A DNA stretch of 64,000 nucleotides, from assembly GCA_020846745.1 (NCBI GenBank), contig JADLDI010000015.1:120735-184734 (forward strand). Direction: 5' to 3'. This document shows positions 50,351-59,282 of this stretch, in pieces. This stretch comes from Bryobacterales bacterium. Its GTDB lineage: Bacteria; Acidobacteriota; Terriglobia; Bryobacterales; Bryobacteraceae. Within the stretch, counting starts at the first letter, position 1. Each line of letters opens with the position of its first letter. Below the pieces are notes generated by a model, which saw only the letters and a program-made list of their open reading frames with translations, had not been told where the DNA came from and searched no databases. The position numbers were made by a program, and so were the translations under genes.

Positions 50351-51186
50351 CAGCCGCCTGGCCGGTGCTAGCAGGGTTCTTTCTGATTGTGTTTGCCGGC
50401 ATTGTCGTGTGTGGCCTGGCTTTTCAGGGCACGATCTCAGGTGTACCCCAAGCACTTCGCTATCAGGCCGGCCAATGGCTCGGCACCCCCGCATGGGCCT
50501 ATCCGACCGGAGGCGTGGAGCGCACACGCATGCGTCTCTACCAGGCGGGGTACCGCTCCGACGATGCATTGGGGATTTTTCTGCTCGTTAAGTTTGCCGG
50601 GGCGGCGCTGGTGCTTCTGGTGTTCGCCGGCGATTCCATTATCGGCGCACTCGCCGCGGCCGCCAGCTTCTCCATGCTGACGAGCAGGTACCTCGACAGC
50701 CGAATCAGGAAGCGGGCTCACCGGGTGCGGAACGCCTTGCCCGCTGCGCTCGACCTCTTTGTTCTCGCACTCGACGCCGGGCATTCGCTCGAGCACACGC
50801 TGGTGCAAACCGCCGCGGCGCTCAAACCGCTTTACCCCGAATTCAGTTCCGAAGCGTCTCTCTGTACCATCGAGATGCGCGCCGGAACCAGCCGCGTGGC
50901 CGCTCTGCAACGCATGGCGGAACGCGTTCCGGACGATGAAGTACGCAAGCTGGTCAGGGTTCTGATCGATGCCGAACGTTTCGGCGTCAGCCTCAGCACC
51001 AGCCTCCGCAGCCACTGTCAGTACCTGCGCGTCCGCATGCGGCAAAACGTTCAGGAATACGCACGACGCCTGTCGGTTCGCCTGGTGCTCCCGATATTCT
51101 TCCTGATTTTTCCCTCGATCCTGCTCGTAACGCTGGGCCCGGCGTTCCTACAGATGCGTGGGATGTTCTCGACCTTAATGCCCTAA
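50347..51186 (+). CDS. tadC: TadC-like inner-membrane platform protein
   Basis: 279 residues from GTG 50347, which overlaps the tadB stop (GTGA); the frame is open upstream only within tadB. N-terminal helix (VLAGFFLIVFAGIVVCGLAF), T2SSF domain (ALPAALDLFVLALDAGHSLE, EMRAGTSRVAALQRMAERV, DAERFGVSLSTSLRSH) and terminal helix (LVLPIFFLIFPSILLVTLGP). The partner of TadB. No pilin, prepilin peptidase, secretin or ATPase gene follows. Confidence 0.87.
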   Translation: MTAAWPVLAGFFLIVFAGIVVCGLAFQGTISGVPQALRYQAGQWLGTPAWAYPTGGVERTRMRLYQAGYRSDDALGIFLLVKFAGAALVLLVFAGDSIIGALAAAASFSMLTSRYLDSRIRKRAHRVRNALPAALDLFVLALDAGHSLEHTLVQTAAALKPLYPEFSSEASLCTIEMRAGTSRVAALQRMAERVPDDEVRKLVRVLIDAERFGVSLSTSLRSHCQYLRVRMRQNVQEYARRLSVRLVLPIFFLIFPSILLVTLGPAFLQMRGMFSTLMP

Positions 51187-51220
51187 CGCCGCCCTAACGC
51201 GGTTCGCGGAGCCCTGCCGG

Positions 51221-51517
51221 CTATTTACTGTCGGACTTCGTTGCCGTCGACTCAGTCTTGGTTTCTGACTTTGTCTCGCTCTTCGATTCGGAGCTTCCGC
51301 CCCCGTTCTTGCCGCCCTTACCCGCCGGAGAATTGCCCGACCGGGCATAATCCGTGATGTACCAGCCGCTGCCTTTGAACTGCAGGGCCGGCGCGGAGAT
51401 CAGCCGTTCCACGTGTCCGCCGCACGCTTCGTGCGTCTCAAGCGGCGCATCCGAGAACTTCTGGATCGCTTCGAACCGTTCACCACATTTCTGGCACTGA
51501 TACTCGTACATCGGCAT
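51221..51517 (-). CDS. FmdB-type zinc-ribbon protein
   Basis: 98 residues. N-terminal FmdB zinc ribbon: MPMYEYQCQKCGERFE gives the first CxxC knuckle, and HEACGGHVERLISAPA the second, in which the first Cys is replaced by His (HEAC for CPxC), still a usable zinc ligand. The tail from residue 60 is Gly-, Ser-, Lys-, Glu- and Thr-rich low complexity (SESKSETKSETKTES). FmdB proteins are putative regulators or ribosome-linked small proteins. It follows the S41 protease homologue by 30 bp, opposite to tadC. Confidence 0.85.
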   Translation of the reverse strand: MPMYEYQCQKCGERFEAIQKFSDAPLETHEACGGHVERLISAPALQFKGSGWYITDYARSGNSPAGKGGKNGGGSSESKSETKSETKTESTATKSDSK

Positions 51518-51547
51518 AACGTCTGTTTTCCCTCGAAAGATCTGGTA

Positions 51548-52858
51548 CTACTTGGGTTCAACCGCGCGCGGTACGTTCAGAGGTCCCAGTGCGGGCCCGC
51601 CACCCGGCGTACCTGCCGGCGCGGCGCCTGTATTTTGTTTCGCGGCCGCCAACCCGACGCTCAACACCTCAATCGCCTTCTTCAACGGCTGATCTTCGGT
51701 TGGCTTCCTGACTTCCGGCTGCTGCGGAGCGGCGGCATTATCGTCGTCGCCTTCCGTTTCCGGCGCACCGTCAGCCACCGCCAAAGTCGGCGTTACCGCA
51801 TTATCCTGGATCGCCTTTCCGCTTGGCGAATAGTATTTGGCGACCGATAAGATAACGGCACTGCCATCGTCCAAGGTCAAAGCTTTGCGTTCGGCCGCAT
51901 CGCCGTAAGTCCGCTCACCCACCACGGCCTCGGCGCGCTTGGAATCGAGCAGCGCCGCGGCGGCAATTTCGGCGCCGCTCGCGGTACCGCGATTCGTGAT
52001 CACCACCAGCGGTTGCTTCCACACCACTTTGGATGGGTCCGCTTCAAAATCCTTGCGCGGCATCTTTTGGCCCATCAGATAGCCCATCTGGCCCTTGTCC
52101 TGGAACAGGTTCGCCAGCGCAATGCCTTCGGCCGCGTCGCCCGACGCGTTGTCGCGCAGATCGAGAACCAGTTTCTTGGCGCCCTGCTTCTGCAGTTCCG
52201 CCACTTTCGCGGCCACATCACGCGCCTTGCCTGCTTCCATCGACTTCACTTGAATGACGCCGACACCGTCTGCGCCGATTTTCGTCATCACGGCCGGGGC
52301 TGCCACTACGGCGCGTGTCAGGGTCATTTTCTGGGCGTCGGTTCCGCGACGCACGCGCAATACCGCCACGTCTATCGTCGAACCGGGGTCGCCGTGCAGC
52401 AACATCTCGGCGAATGCCAGCGGCATGTCGCGGGTGCTCACCCCATTAATCGTTTCCAGCACGTCTCCCGTCGCCAGACCTTGTTTGTCCGCCGGCGAAC
52501 CCGGAATCGCGTCGACTATCGAGACATAGCCGAACCGGCGCGACAGCACCAAACCTACGCTCCCCTTCTTCGATTCCTTGGTCTTCACGTACTGCTTATA
52601 TTGATCGGCGCTGAGATAACTGGCGTACGGGTCAACCGATTCGAGCATCCCGTTGAGCGCCCCCAAGGTGACATTCTTCATGTCGGGCTCTTCGACGTAA
52701 TCGCTTTTGATTCGCGATACTACGTCGGTGAACACCGCAAAATGGCGATAAGCATCGCCATCGGCGGCACTGCTCTTGCCGAGCACTGCCCCGAGGAGAA
52801 GAATGCCAAGCAAAACACTCGACAGGGAAACGACAACAATCTTTACACGCTTTGTCAT
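51548..52858 (-). CDS. S41 (CtpA/Prc-type) protease homologue lacking the catalytic lysine
   Basis: 436 residues from ATG 52858. Signal anchor (IVVVSLSSVLLGILLLGAVL), a PDZ domain at about 95-180 (GYVSIVDAIPGSPADKQGL) and the S41 core. The nucleophile region NRGTASGAEI keeps Ser294. The general-base lysine expected about 25 residues later (GEPTYGKG in active enzymes) reads GERTYGDA, with Asp320 instead. The motif DLRNNPGG is also altered (DLRDNASG). It is therefore probably an inactive or unusual C-terminal-processing protease. C-terminus is Pro/Ala/Gly-rich. Confidence 0.85.
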   Translation of the reverse strand: MTKRVKIVVVSLSSVLLGILLLGAVLGKSSAADGDAYRHFAVFTDVVSRIKSDYVEEPDMKNVTLGALNGMLESVDPYASYLSADQYKQYVKTKESKKGSVGLVLSRRFGYVSIVDAIPGSPADKQGLATGDVLETINGVSTRDMPLAFAEMLLHGDPGSTIDVAVLRVRRGTDAQKMTLTRAVVAAPAVMTKIGADGVGVIQVKSMEAGKARDVAAKVAELQKQGAKKLVLDLRDNASGDAAEGIALANLFQDKGQMGYLMGQKMPRKDFEADPSKVVWKQPLVVITNRGTASGAEIAAAALLDSKRAEAVVGERTYGDAAERKALTLDDGSAVILSVAKYYSPSGKAIQDNAVTPTLAVADGAPETEGDDDNAAAPQQPEVRKPTEDQPLKKAIEVLSVGLAAAKQNTGAAPAGTPGGGPALGPLNVPRAVEPK

Positions 52859-53049
52859 TGAGCCAGAGGCCCCCCTCTCCAGGGGCAGATCCACCCATTC
52901 GTAAGCATATCAAAAGGACGGCGCACCGGGCCAAAAGGATTCGTCCATCATCTCTCCGTCAACCGATTGTTACGGTCTCACACCTTTTAACGCCACCTGT
53001 GAGCTTTCGCCCTTAACGGTTAGATATGATATTTTGACCAGGCGCATCC

Positions 53050-54861
53050 ATGAAGACCATCCGTCTGTTCACGTTCCTTGCCCTCACCGGCGCCCTAATC
53101 GCGCAACCGGTTCCGAAGACCAAAGAAGAGGTGGCCCGGCCCGGCGGCAAACTCCCCGGCGGCCCCAAAATCGCCCTGGTCAAAATCGCTGAGGGTTTTA
53201 ACGACCCGACAAACGTCGCCTCTCCGTTTGACGGCACAGGCCGTCTGTTCGTCACAGAAAGGGTCGGCCGCGTCAAGATCGTCAACAAAGACGGGTCGGT
53301 CAACAAAGAGCCTTTCCTCGACCTCACGAAAATCAATCCCCTCGGCAGCGACGTCCAGACCGGGTTCGTCGAGCAGGGCCTCTACTCGCTGGCATTCCAT
53401 CCTAAGTTCAAGGAAAACGGATACTTCTACGTTCACTACGCCTCGCTTCCGTTCAACGGCGACGGCGTAATTGTCCGGTTCCAGGTCGACCCCTCCAGTC
53501 CCCAAGTGATGACCCCCGAGCGCACCAACAAGACCGCCAAGGTCCTGATGCGTATCGAACAGCCATACTACAACCACAACGGCGGCCAGATCGAATTCGG
53601 TCCCGATGGCTACCTGTATATCGGCTCGGGCGACGGCGGCTGGGAAGGCGACCCTCACGAGTCCGGCCAGGACCTTGGCACCTGGCTCGGTAAAATGCTC
53701 CGCATCGACGTCAATACCGGCGATAACGACACCATCCCCTACAAAATCCCGCCCACGAACCCCTTTGCCCACGCCCGCGACGAGCGCCTGATGCAGTTGT
53801 TCGGAATCTCCGAAGTGGATTTCGCCAAAATCAAAACCCGCGTTAAACCCGAGATCTGGGCGTACGGCCTTCGCAACCCCTACGAGTTTTCGTTCGACCC
53901 CAAAACCGGCAACCTCTTCATCGCCGACGTCGGCCAGAACCACTGGGAAGAGATCCACTACCAGCCCGCCAACTCCAAGGGTGGAGAAAACTACGGCTGG
54001 AACAAGATGCAAGGCTCCTGGTGCCACCCCACCCTCTCGCCCAACCAGCCCTGCAACAGCTTCGGCGTCCTGCCCGCGGGTGAGTATCCGCATGAGGTTC
54101 CCTTCCCCGGCGCTAAACCCCTTACCAGCGGTCACGGCTGCTCCATCGAAGGCTTGGGCGTGGCGAACTACGGGGGGATGAACGGCGTGTACCTCGTCGG
54201 CGACTGGTGCACCGGCCGCGTCTTCGGTCTCGCCTGGGACGGCCGGCGCTGGCAGTTGGAAGAGATGTTGCACTCGAATTTACAATTCACCGCCGGCGGG
54301 AATGGCGAAGACGGCTACGTCTACGCGGTCAACTGCAACTGCTTCTACACTGCGGACCGCGGTCCGATGGGCAACCCCCCAGGTGCACTGTGGCGCGTCG
54401 TGCCCGTTTCCGAAGTCAAGCCCGGCCAGGAAACCGCGCTCACCGTTCAACAAATCTCCCAAGTCTCCGCCGGTCCCACTTCCGGTGCGCCCGCCTTCAA
54501 GCATCCGCTGACAAACCAGCCGCTCAAGCTGGATAAGTACCCCAATGAGACGGTAAGCGCCCGGGTCCTCGAATTCCACAAATCCGGCAAGAACCCCTAC
54601 ACCGGCAGCAAAGACGCGATTGCCAGCGGCCGCGCAGTGTACGATCAGTGGTGCGCCGCCTGCCATCTCGCCGACGGCACCGGCCGCATCGGTTCGAACC
54701 TTACCGATAAGCAGGTCACCTATCCGCGCGTCGCCAACGACATTGGGATGTTCGAAGCGATCTACGCCGGAGCGTCTGGCGCCATGCAGCCCTTCGGCAA
54801 CAAACTAACCCAGGATGAAATCCTGCGGCTGATGGCCTTCATCGAGACGCTCAAGAAATAA
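53050..54861 (+). CDS. Secreted PQQ-type glucose/sorbosone dehydrogenase fused to cytochrome c
   Basis: 603 residues. Signal peptide (TIRLFTFLALTGALIA), then the six-bladed GSDH propeller at about 40-440: LAFHPKFKENGYFYVHY, NHNGGQIEFGPDGYLYIGSG (split: HNGGQIEFG and GYLYIGSGDGG), and IWAYGLRNPYEFSFD. A linker leads to a C-terminal class I cytochrome c with C535AACH539 and the distal Met probably in GAMQPFGNKL. It should oxidise an aldose or similar and pass electrons to its own heme. TATGAT (53025-53030) is the likely -10 box. Confidence 0.9.
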   Translation: MKTIRLFTFLALTGALIAQPVPKTKEEVARPGGKLPGGPKIALVKIAEGFNDPTNVASPFDGTGRLFVTERVGRVKIVNKDGSVNKEPFLDLTKINPLGSDVQTGFVEQGLYSLAFHPKFKENGYFYVHYASLPFNGDGVIVRFQVDPSSPQVMTPERTNKTAKVLMRIEQPYYNHNGGQIEFGPDGYLYIGSGDGGWEGDPHESGQDLGTWLGKMLRIDVNTGDNDTIPYKIPPTNPFAHARDERLMQLFGISEVDFAKIKTRVKPEIWAYGLRNPYEFSFDPKTGNLFIADVGQNHWEEIHYQPANSKGGENYGWNKMQGSWCHPTLSPNQPCNSFGVLPAGEYPHEVPFPGAKPLTSGHGCSIEGLGVANYGGMNGVYLVGDWCTGRVFGLAWDGRRWQLEEMLHSNLQFTAGGNGEDGYVYAVNCNCFYTADRGPMGNPPGALWRVVPVSEVKPGQETALTVQQISQVSAGPTSGAPAFKHPLTNQPLKLDKYPNETVSARVLEFHKSGKNPYTGSKDAIASGRAVYDQWCAACHLADGTGRIGSNLTDKQVTYPRVANDIGMFEAIYAGASGAMQPFGNKLTQDEILRLMAFIETLKK

Positions 54862-54961
54862 CGGGGCGCGCTCTGACCGCGTGCCCGGCCCAAAGCGGCT
54901 ATTGGCGCGCGAAGTGAATGTCGAGACCGTGGTCCATAAGGCGCCCGCTCGCCCAATAGCC

Positions 54962-56404
54962 TCACTCAGCCGGCAATCCTCGCCGCACCCCGCCTTCCAC
55001 CCTGAACACCTCAGGCGCCGCCTCAGCACGAGCCTCCGGATTGTAGTAATCCCACAACGCCGAAGGCGCCGCTTTCGCCTTCATCGCGAACCGCACACGG
55101 AACCGGAACTGCACCGCGACCGGCTCCATTCCCCGCGGCCACAAATAAAACACCACACGGTCCGGCTCCACCTCCGCCCGCGCTGGTAAAGACGACCGCT
55201 CCACCTCCACTCCCGGCGGCAATCCCACCTCTGCAATCAACAACCCGCGCCCGTCGAGCGTCTTCCGCCGCGCCTCCACCGTGCACAATATGCTGTCGCC
55301 CACTCTTACGGCGGCCTTGTCATAACTTACCTGCAAACTTACCGGGCGCTCCACCGGATCGGTCATCGTCCAAGGCAGGTACCACGCTGCGCCCGGTGCC
55401 GGAGTTCCGTCCGCGTAGCGCACCCGCACATACAGGGGCACAACTACCCGGCTCGACAGGCGCTCCACACCCAGCACTTCCACCGACAGCGGTTCCTTGG
55501 CCCAGCGCACCGCAATCTGCGTCCGCTCTGTCTTTCCCGCTGCGTCCTTCACGTCAATGTCGAACCACTCTTGAACGTTCTCGACAGTCGTCCGAGGCCG
55601 CACCGCCACTCGCGCCGTTCCCTGTTCCAGCCTGCCTTGGAAAATCGGCGTGCGCGCGCCGGCCGCCTCTTTCACTATCACCTCGCCGCCTTCAACCGGT
55701 CGCCCGAACAGATACTGTGCCGATACGTGAATCACCGCCTGCTGTCCTGCCAGATACCACGTCCGCTCGAGCCGCGCCCGGACTGAGAAGTTCGGCAACT
55801 CATACCGGCTTACAGTCACCGATCGTGAACCGCTCACGCCGCTCATCCCCGTTACCTCGGCTGCCACGCTGTAGCGCCCCGTCACAGCAGCCTCTGGCAC
55901 CGTCCAATCCGCCGCCCACACCCCGAACCGAGTTGTGCGCACGTCTGCCTGATACAGCCGGTTTCTGTCCTGATAGATCGTCGCTCGAACAGGAACATTC
56001 GCCAGCACCGCGCCGTTTGCCCGCCGCGCAAGCCCCCGCATCCGGATCGTCTGCCCTGGCTGATAGATCTGCTTGTCCGTCTGCACGAGCATGCGGTCCA
56101 GCCGCTCTACTTCGACAGATTCCTGCCCTTCCTGAACAAAATCGCCAACGCGCGCGCTCACCTCCACTCTGTCTTCATCGGAGTCGATGGTCTCCGCCAT
56201 CGGTATCCGCAACCGGAGCGTACCCTCCGCCGTGGTCGTCCCCGTCGCGGTACGCGCGTCACCGAACTTGGCCGTTACCGACACCCCGGCCACCGGCCGC
56301 TCCGACACCGGGTGCACGGTCCGCACCAGCACATTCACGAACGCTTCATCCCCATGTACGCCCAATATCTGCAATGCAAACAAATTCGACGCGATCCGCG
56401 ACAC
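54962..56404 (-). CDS. Alpha-2-macroglobulin-type MG-domain protein, truncated form
   Basis: 480 residues from a GTG at 56404. An MG2 domain is evident (RMLVQTDKQIYQPGQTIRMR), preceded by a MG1-like sandwich and followed by MG3/MG4-like domains (TWYLAGQQAVIHVSAQYLFG, EGGEVIVKEAAG). The C-terminal 110 residues resemble the receptor-binding-type end (GRGLLIAEVGLPPGVEVE, LWDYYNPEARAEAAPE). The bait region and thioester domain (CxEQ) of full A2M proteins of about 1500 residues are missing. No signal peptide is encoded, so the gene may be broken at its 5' end. Confidence 0.7.
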   Translation of the reverse strand: MSRIASNLFALQILGVHGDEAFVNVLVRTVHPVSERPVAGVSVTAKFGDARTATGTTTAEGTLRLRIPMAETIDSDEDRVEVSARVGDFVQEGQESVEVERLDRMLVQTDKQIYQPGQTIRMRGLARRANGAVLANVPVRATIYQDRNRLYQADVRTTRFGVWAADWTVPEAAVTGRYSVAAEVTGMSGVSGSRSVTVSRYELPNFSVRARLERTWYLAGQQAVIHVSAQYLFGRPVEGGEVIVKEAAGARTPIFQGRLEQGTARVAVRPRTTVENVQEWFDIDVKDAAGKTERTQIAVRWAKEPLSVEVLGVERLSSRVVVPLYVRVRYADGTPAPGAAWYLPWTMTDPVERPVSLQVSYDKAAVRVGDSILCTVEARRKTLDGRGLLIAEVGLPPGVEVERSSLPARAEVEPDRVVFYLWPRGMEPVAVQFRFRVRFAMKAKAAPSALWDYYNPEARAEAAPEVFRVEGGVRRGLPAE

Positions 56405-56419
56405 CGAAACAACTCGATT

Positions 56420-56536
56420 TCAGGTCGGATGGAATCCCCGGCTTACCTCCTCCAGTAGCCCGGCAGCCTGCACCTCGTACTCGTCCCATCCGGCATCGAA
56501 CGGCAATGGACGGCAAAATTCTTCCCTTCCTGTCAC
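56420..56536 (-). CDS. Short 38-codon reading frame upstream of the MG-domain gene
   Basis: GTG 56536 to TGA 56422-56420 reads VTGREEFCRPLPFDAGWDE, then YEVQAAGLLEEVSRGFHPT. The composition is protein-like. It ends 15 bp before the MG-domain start and could be a small gene, or the displaced N-terminus of that gene in another frame. No family recognised. Confidence 0.3.
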   Translation of the reverse strand: MTGREEFCRPLPFDAGWDEYEVQAAGLLEEVSRGFHPT

Positions 56537-56609
56537 CCTGCGCCACCCGCTGCTGACACATTACAGTAAGACTTCCCCAGTCTCAGAGGGCCCAAAGGAA
56601 AGAAGGTTG

Positions 56610-56625
56610 CGTTCCACCGGGAACG
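56610..56625 (+). promoter_or_regulatory. CGTTCC-N4-GGAACG inverted repeat before the ECF sigma gene
   Basis: A perfect 6-bp inverted repeat lies 10 bp before the sigma gene ATG. Like the repeat upstream of the other ECF gene it contains GTTCC/GGAAC. It could be an operator or a small hairpin at the ribosome-binding site. The rest of 56537-56609 shows no clear promoter. Confidence 0.4.
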
Positions 56626-56635
56626 AATCACAAGG

Positions 56636-57193
56636 ATGCACCGTCAAGAGGCGAGCGCGGTTGTCCGGTCTCTTTTTGTGTCCTGGTATCCCTCTGTCGT
56701 CCGTTACGCCTGGCGCGTCTGCGGCCGTCTCGAAGTCGCGGAAGAAGCTGTGCAGGAAGCATTTATGGCTCTCTATGCCGAACTGGTCAAGGGCACGGTC
56801 ATCGAAAATCCGAAAGGCTGGACCCTGGTGGTCGTCCGCCGCGAGATCGCCAGGTACGAACGCGCTCAAGGGCGCCGTAAAGAAAAACCGGAAAGCTGGG
56901 CAGAACACGAGCCGTCAAAAACCACTGCACCGCACGGCGTCCTCCGCGACGATCTGGCCTCTCTCTTCTCCGTCCTGACCCAACGCGAAGAGGAAGTTCT
57001 CCTCCTCCGCTTGCAAGCCTTCGGTTACGACGAGATCGCAACACAGCTCGGCATTAGCCGCAATTCCATCAAAACTCTCCTGGCCCGAGCCTTCCGCAAA
57101 CTGCGCGAAGCCGCCACAGGCAAATCAGTCAAACTCACGGCCGATCGCCCGGCATTCAACGAAAGCGATGATGTTCCTGAAACACTGCAGTGA
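56636..57193 (+). CDS. ECF-type RNA polymerase sigma factor
   Basis: 185 residues. Region 2: FVSWYPSVVRYAWRVCGRLE, VAEEAVQEAFMALYAELV and GWTLVVVRREIARYERAQ; region 4: LTQREEEVLLLRLQAFGYDE and IATQLGISRNSIKTLLARAF. AAGG immediately precedes the ATG, so the start is not certain. Its end overlaps the anti-sigma gene by 26 bp, and anti-sigma overlaps the TonB receptor gene, making a tightly coupled surface-signalling unit. Confidence 0.92.
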   Translation: MHRQEASAVVRSLFVSWYPSVVRYAWRVCGRLEVAEEAVQEAFMALYAELVKGTVIENPKGWTLVVVRREIARYERAQGRRKEKPESWAEHEPSKTTAPHGVLRDDLASLFSVLTQREEEVLLLRLQAFGYDEIATQLGISRNSIKTLLARAFRKLREAATGKSVKLTADRPAFNESDDVPETLQ

Positions 57194-59282
57194 CGAACAA
57201 CTCGTAGCCTCGATGGACGGCGAGCTTTCACGGCTCGCCGAACGCGCCGTGCGCCGTCACCTCAACGTCTGCTATCGGTGTCGCGGCCGTCTTCGCGAAT
57301 TCGAAGAGCAGGCCTTGTGGCTCGCCAAGGCCGTGGAGCAGGATGATTTCCCAGGGCCCGCGGGCCTCGCCGTCGCCCTCCAGTCGTTCGCCGACTGGGA
57401 ACGTAGCGTCAACCTCGCGCCCCCGCCTCCGCGCTTCAGCCTGTTACCCGCCCGTCTCTCCGCTCGCCTCGCCGCCGTGTGCGCCGGCATCGCGATCTTG
57501 TGCCTTGCGATTATTCCATGGCGGCCTCACAAGCCCGAAGAAACGCCCGCGCAAATTCTCAACCGTGCACGAGCCGTGGAACGTAGCGAAATCGCCAACA
57601 CCATCCACCAGACGATGCGCGTCGAGTTTGAGCAAACAGCCCCGCGGCACCTGAAGCGCACCGGCCGGCTCGATGTCTGGTCCGCGGCCGGCGGCGCCCG
57701 CTTTGCCTCACGCTGGTCCGATGCCCAAGGTCACTTGCAGCGTGCGGTGTGGCATCCGGACTCTCGGAAAACCTATCGCTACGACTCAGCCGTGCTTCCG
57801 CACGCGGCCATCCCCGTAACGGCCAAGCCGCAGCCCCAGGAACTGCTGGATGTTGTCGATTCCGCACCGGCCATCGATCGCCTGGAAACCGAATTTCTAC
57901 GGTGGCTCGAAACGCGGGAGTGGCGTCCTGTTTCGTTCACCTCTCAGCTCGCAACCTTCGCCGGGCGACAAGGAGTTGCGCTCCACATCGAAAAGATCAC
58001 GCTCCCAAACTCAAGCCCCGGCTACCGGCTCACCGCCCGCCGTCATACTGCCCAGCCGAGCGTCGAAATCACCATAGAAATCGATGCTCAAACGCTCCGT
58101 CCACGCCTTCAGGTAATCGCCAAAAGAAATCGTGGACAACACATCAGTGTGCGATTTATCGTCGAGCAGCATGAGACCTCGCCGCGATTCGTCAATAGCG
58201 TTTTTGAACCCGACGTGCCGCTTTTCGTCGATCGCCGGCCCCTCTCTTCGCCCATCGAAACGCCTGGCGCCTCACAATCGGATTCGCTGCTACCCGCGCT
58301 CCCGGCCCCGGCCGAAATCGCCCGGCGCGAAACGCAGGTCCACTACGTCCTGCACCTCAGCCATGCCTGCCTTGGCGAACCAATCCGCGTCACCCGCCGC
58401 GACAACGGCGACATTGCTGTGGAAGGAATTACGGCACGCGCTGAACGAAAAGAGGAACTCCTCCGCGCTTTGTCCAACCTTGGCTCTCCCCTGTGGCTGA
58501 CGGTCAACCTGCAAACCGTCGACGAAGCAGTCGGCGCCAACAGCTCAGCTTCTACGGCGACAACAGACGTCGCCGCCGCCGACCTTGCAGTTACCGGCGC
58601 CGACCGTCGCCTCGCCCTGGAAGATACATTCCTCGAATACTTGCGCCGGCAGCCCGCGTTGGGCGCTCCCGGCGATCCGGCGCAACGGCTCAGGCGTTTC
58701 GCGAACCAGGCCGTCTCGCGGTCTGAGGCCGTGCTGGCGGAATCCTCCGCGCTGGCCCATTTGGCGGAAGCCTACGGGCATGGACGCCTCGACGTCCTGC
58801 AGCTACAATCCCGCTGGCTCGTCCAGATCATGATCGCCGATCACCTCGATCGAATGCGCGATCGGTTAAGCTCCGCGCGGCAACTGTTCGATCCCTTGCT
58901 GGCCGCCGTCCCCACTTCCGGCCTGAGTGAGAAGTCCCAAGCCGCCCGCCCATCGGGCAGTTGGGACGGCGAAAGTCTCGAAGCGCTCGACGCCGTTCGC
59001 CATACGCATCAACACGTCCTTGCCCTGTTCACTCTCGGCTATCCCATGCCGGTGGAACTGTCGCCCGAGGGGTCCCCAACTCAGCAGCGCATCGCCATGA
59101 AAACCCCGGCCGCCGCCGCGCGCGACCTTCTCCTCTACTGGCGCGAACTCGAAGCCGCCGTAACCAAAATCCGCACTGCCTTAGATGCGGAATTTTCGAT
59201 TCACAGAAGACGGCCTGCCCCAGTGGATAGGGCGCCGGTGGAAACAACCAGCAAAACGATCAATAAGGAGTCGATCCAATGA
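57168..59282 (+). CDS. Very large zinc-finger anti-sigma factor with about 585-residue extracytoplasmic domain
   Basis: 704 residues (ATG 57168 or 57171). The N-terminal ZAS-type zinc-finger anti-sigma domain has H31xxxC35xxC38 (HLNVCYRC). One transmembrane helix at about 101-117 (LAAVCAGIAILCLAIIP). The rest lies outside: a beta-rich part with lipoprotein-sorting-like strands (GRLDVWSAAGGARFASRW) and a helical C-terminal part (residues about 440-690). Usual anti-sigma factors are 150-350 residues. The large domain probably interacts with the TonB receptor encoded next. Confidence 0.85.
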   Translation: MMFLKHCSDEQLVASMDGELSRLAERAVRRHLNVCYRCRGRLREFEEQALWLAKAVEQDDFPGPAGLAVALQSFADWERSVNLAPPPPRFSLLPARLSARLAAVCAGIAILCLAIIPWRPHKPEETPAQILNRARAVERSEIANTIHQTMRVEFEQTAPRHLKRTGRLDVWSAAGGARFASRWSDAQGHLQRAVWHPDSRKTYRYDSAVLPHAAIPVTAKPQPQELLDVVDSAPAIDRLETEFLRWLETREWRPVSFTSQLATFAGRQGVALHIEKITLPNSSPGYRLTARRHTAQPSVEITIEIDAQTLRPRLQVIAKRNRGQHISVRFIVEQHETSPRFVNSVFEPDVPLFVDRRPLSSPIETPGASQSDSLLPALPAPAEIARRETQVHYVLHLSHACLGEPIRVTRRDNGDIAVEGITARAERKEELLRALSNLGSPLWLTVNLQTVDEAVGANSSASTATTDVAAADLAVTGADRRLALEDTFLEYLRRQPALGAPGDPAQRLRRFANQAVSRSEAVLAESSALAHLAEAYGHGRLDVLQLQSRWLVQIMIADHLDRMRDRLSSARQLFDPLLAAVPTSGLSEKSQAARPSGSWDGESLEALDAVRHTHQHVLALFTLGYPMPVELSPEGSPTQQRIAMKTPAAAARDLLLYWRELEAAVTKIRTALDAEFSIHRRRPAPVDRAPVETTSKTINKESIQ

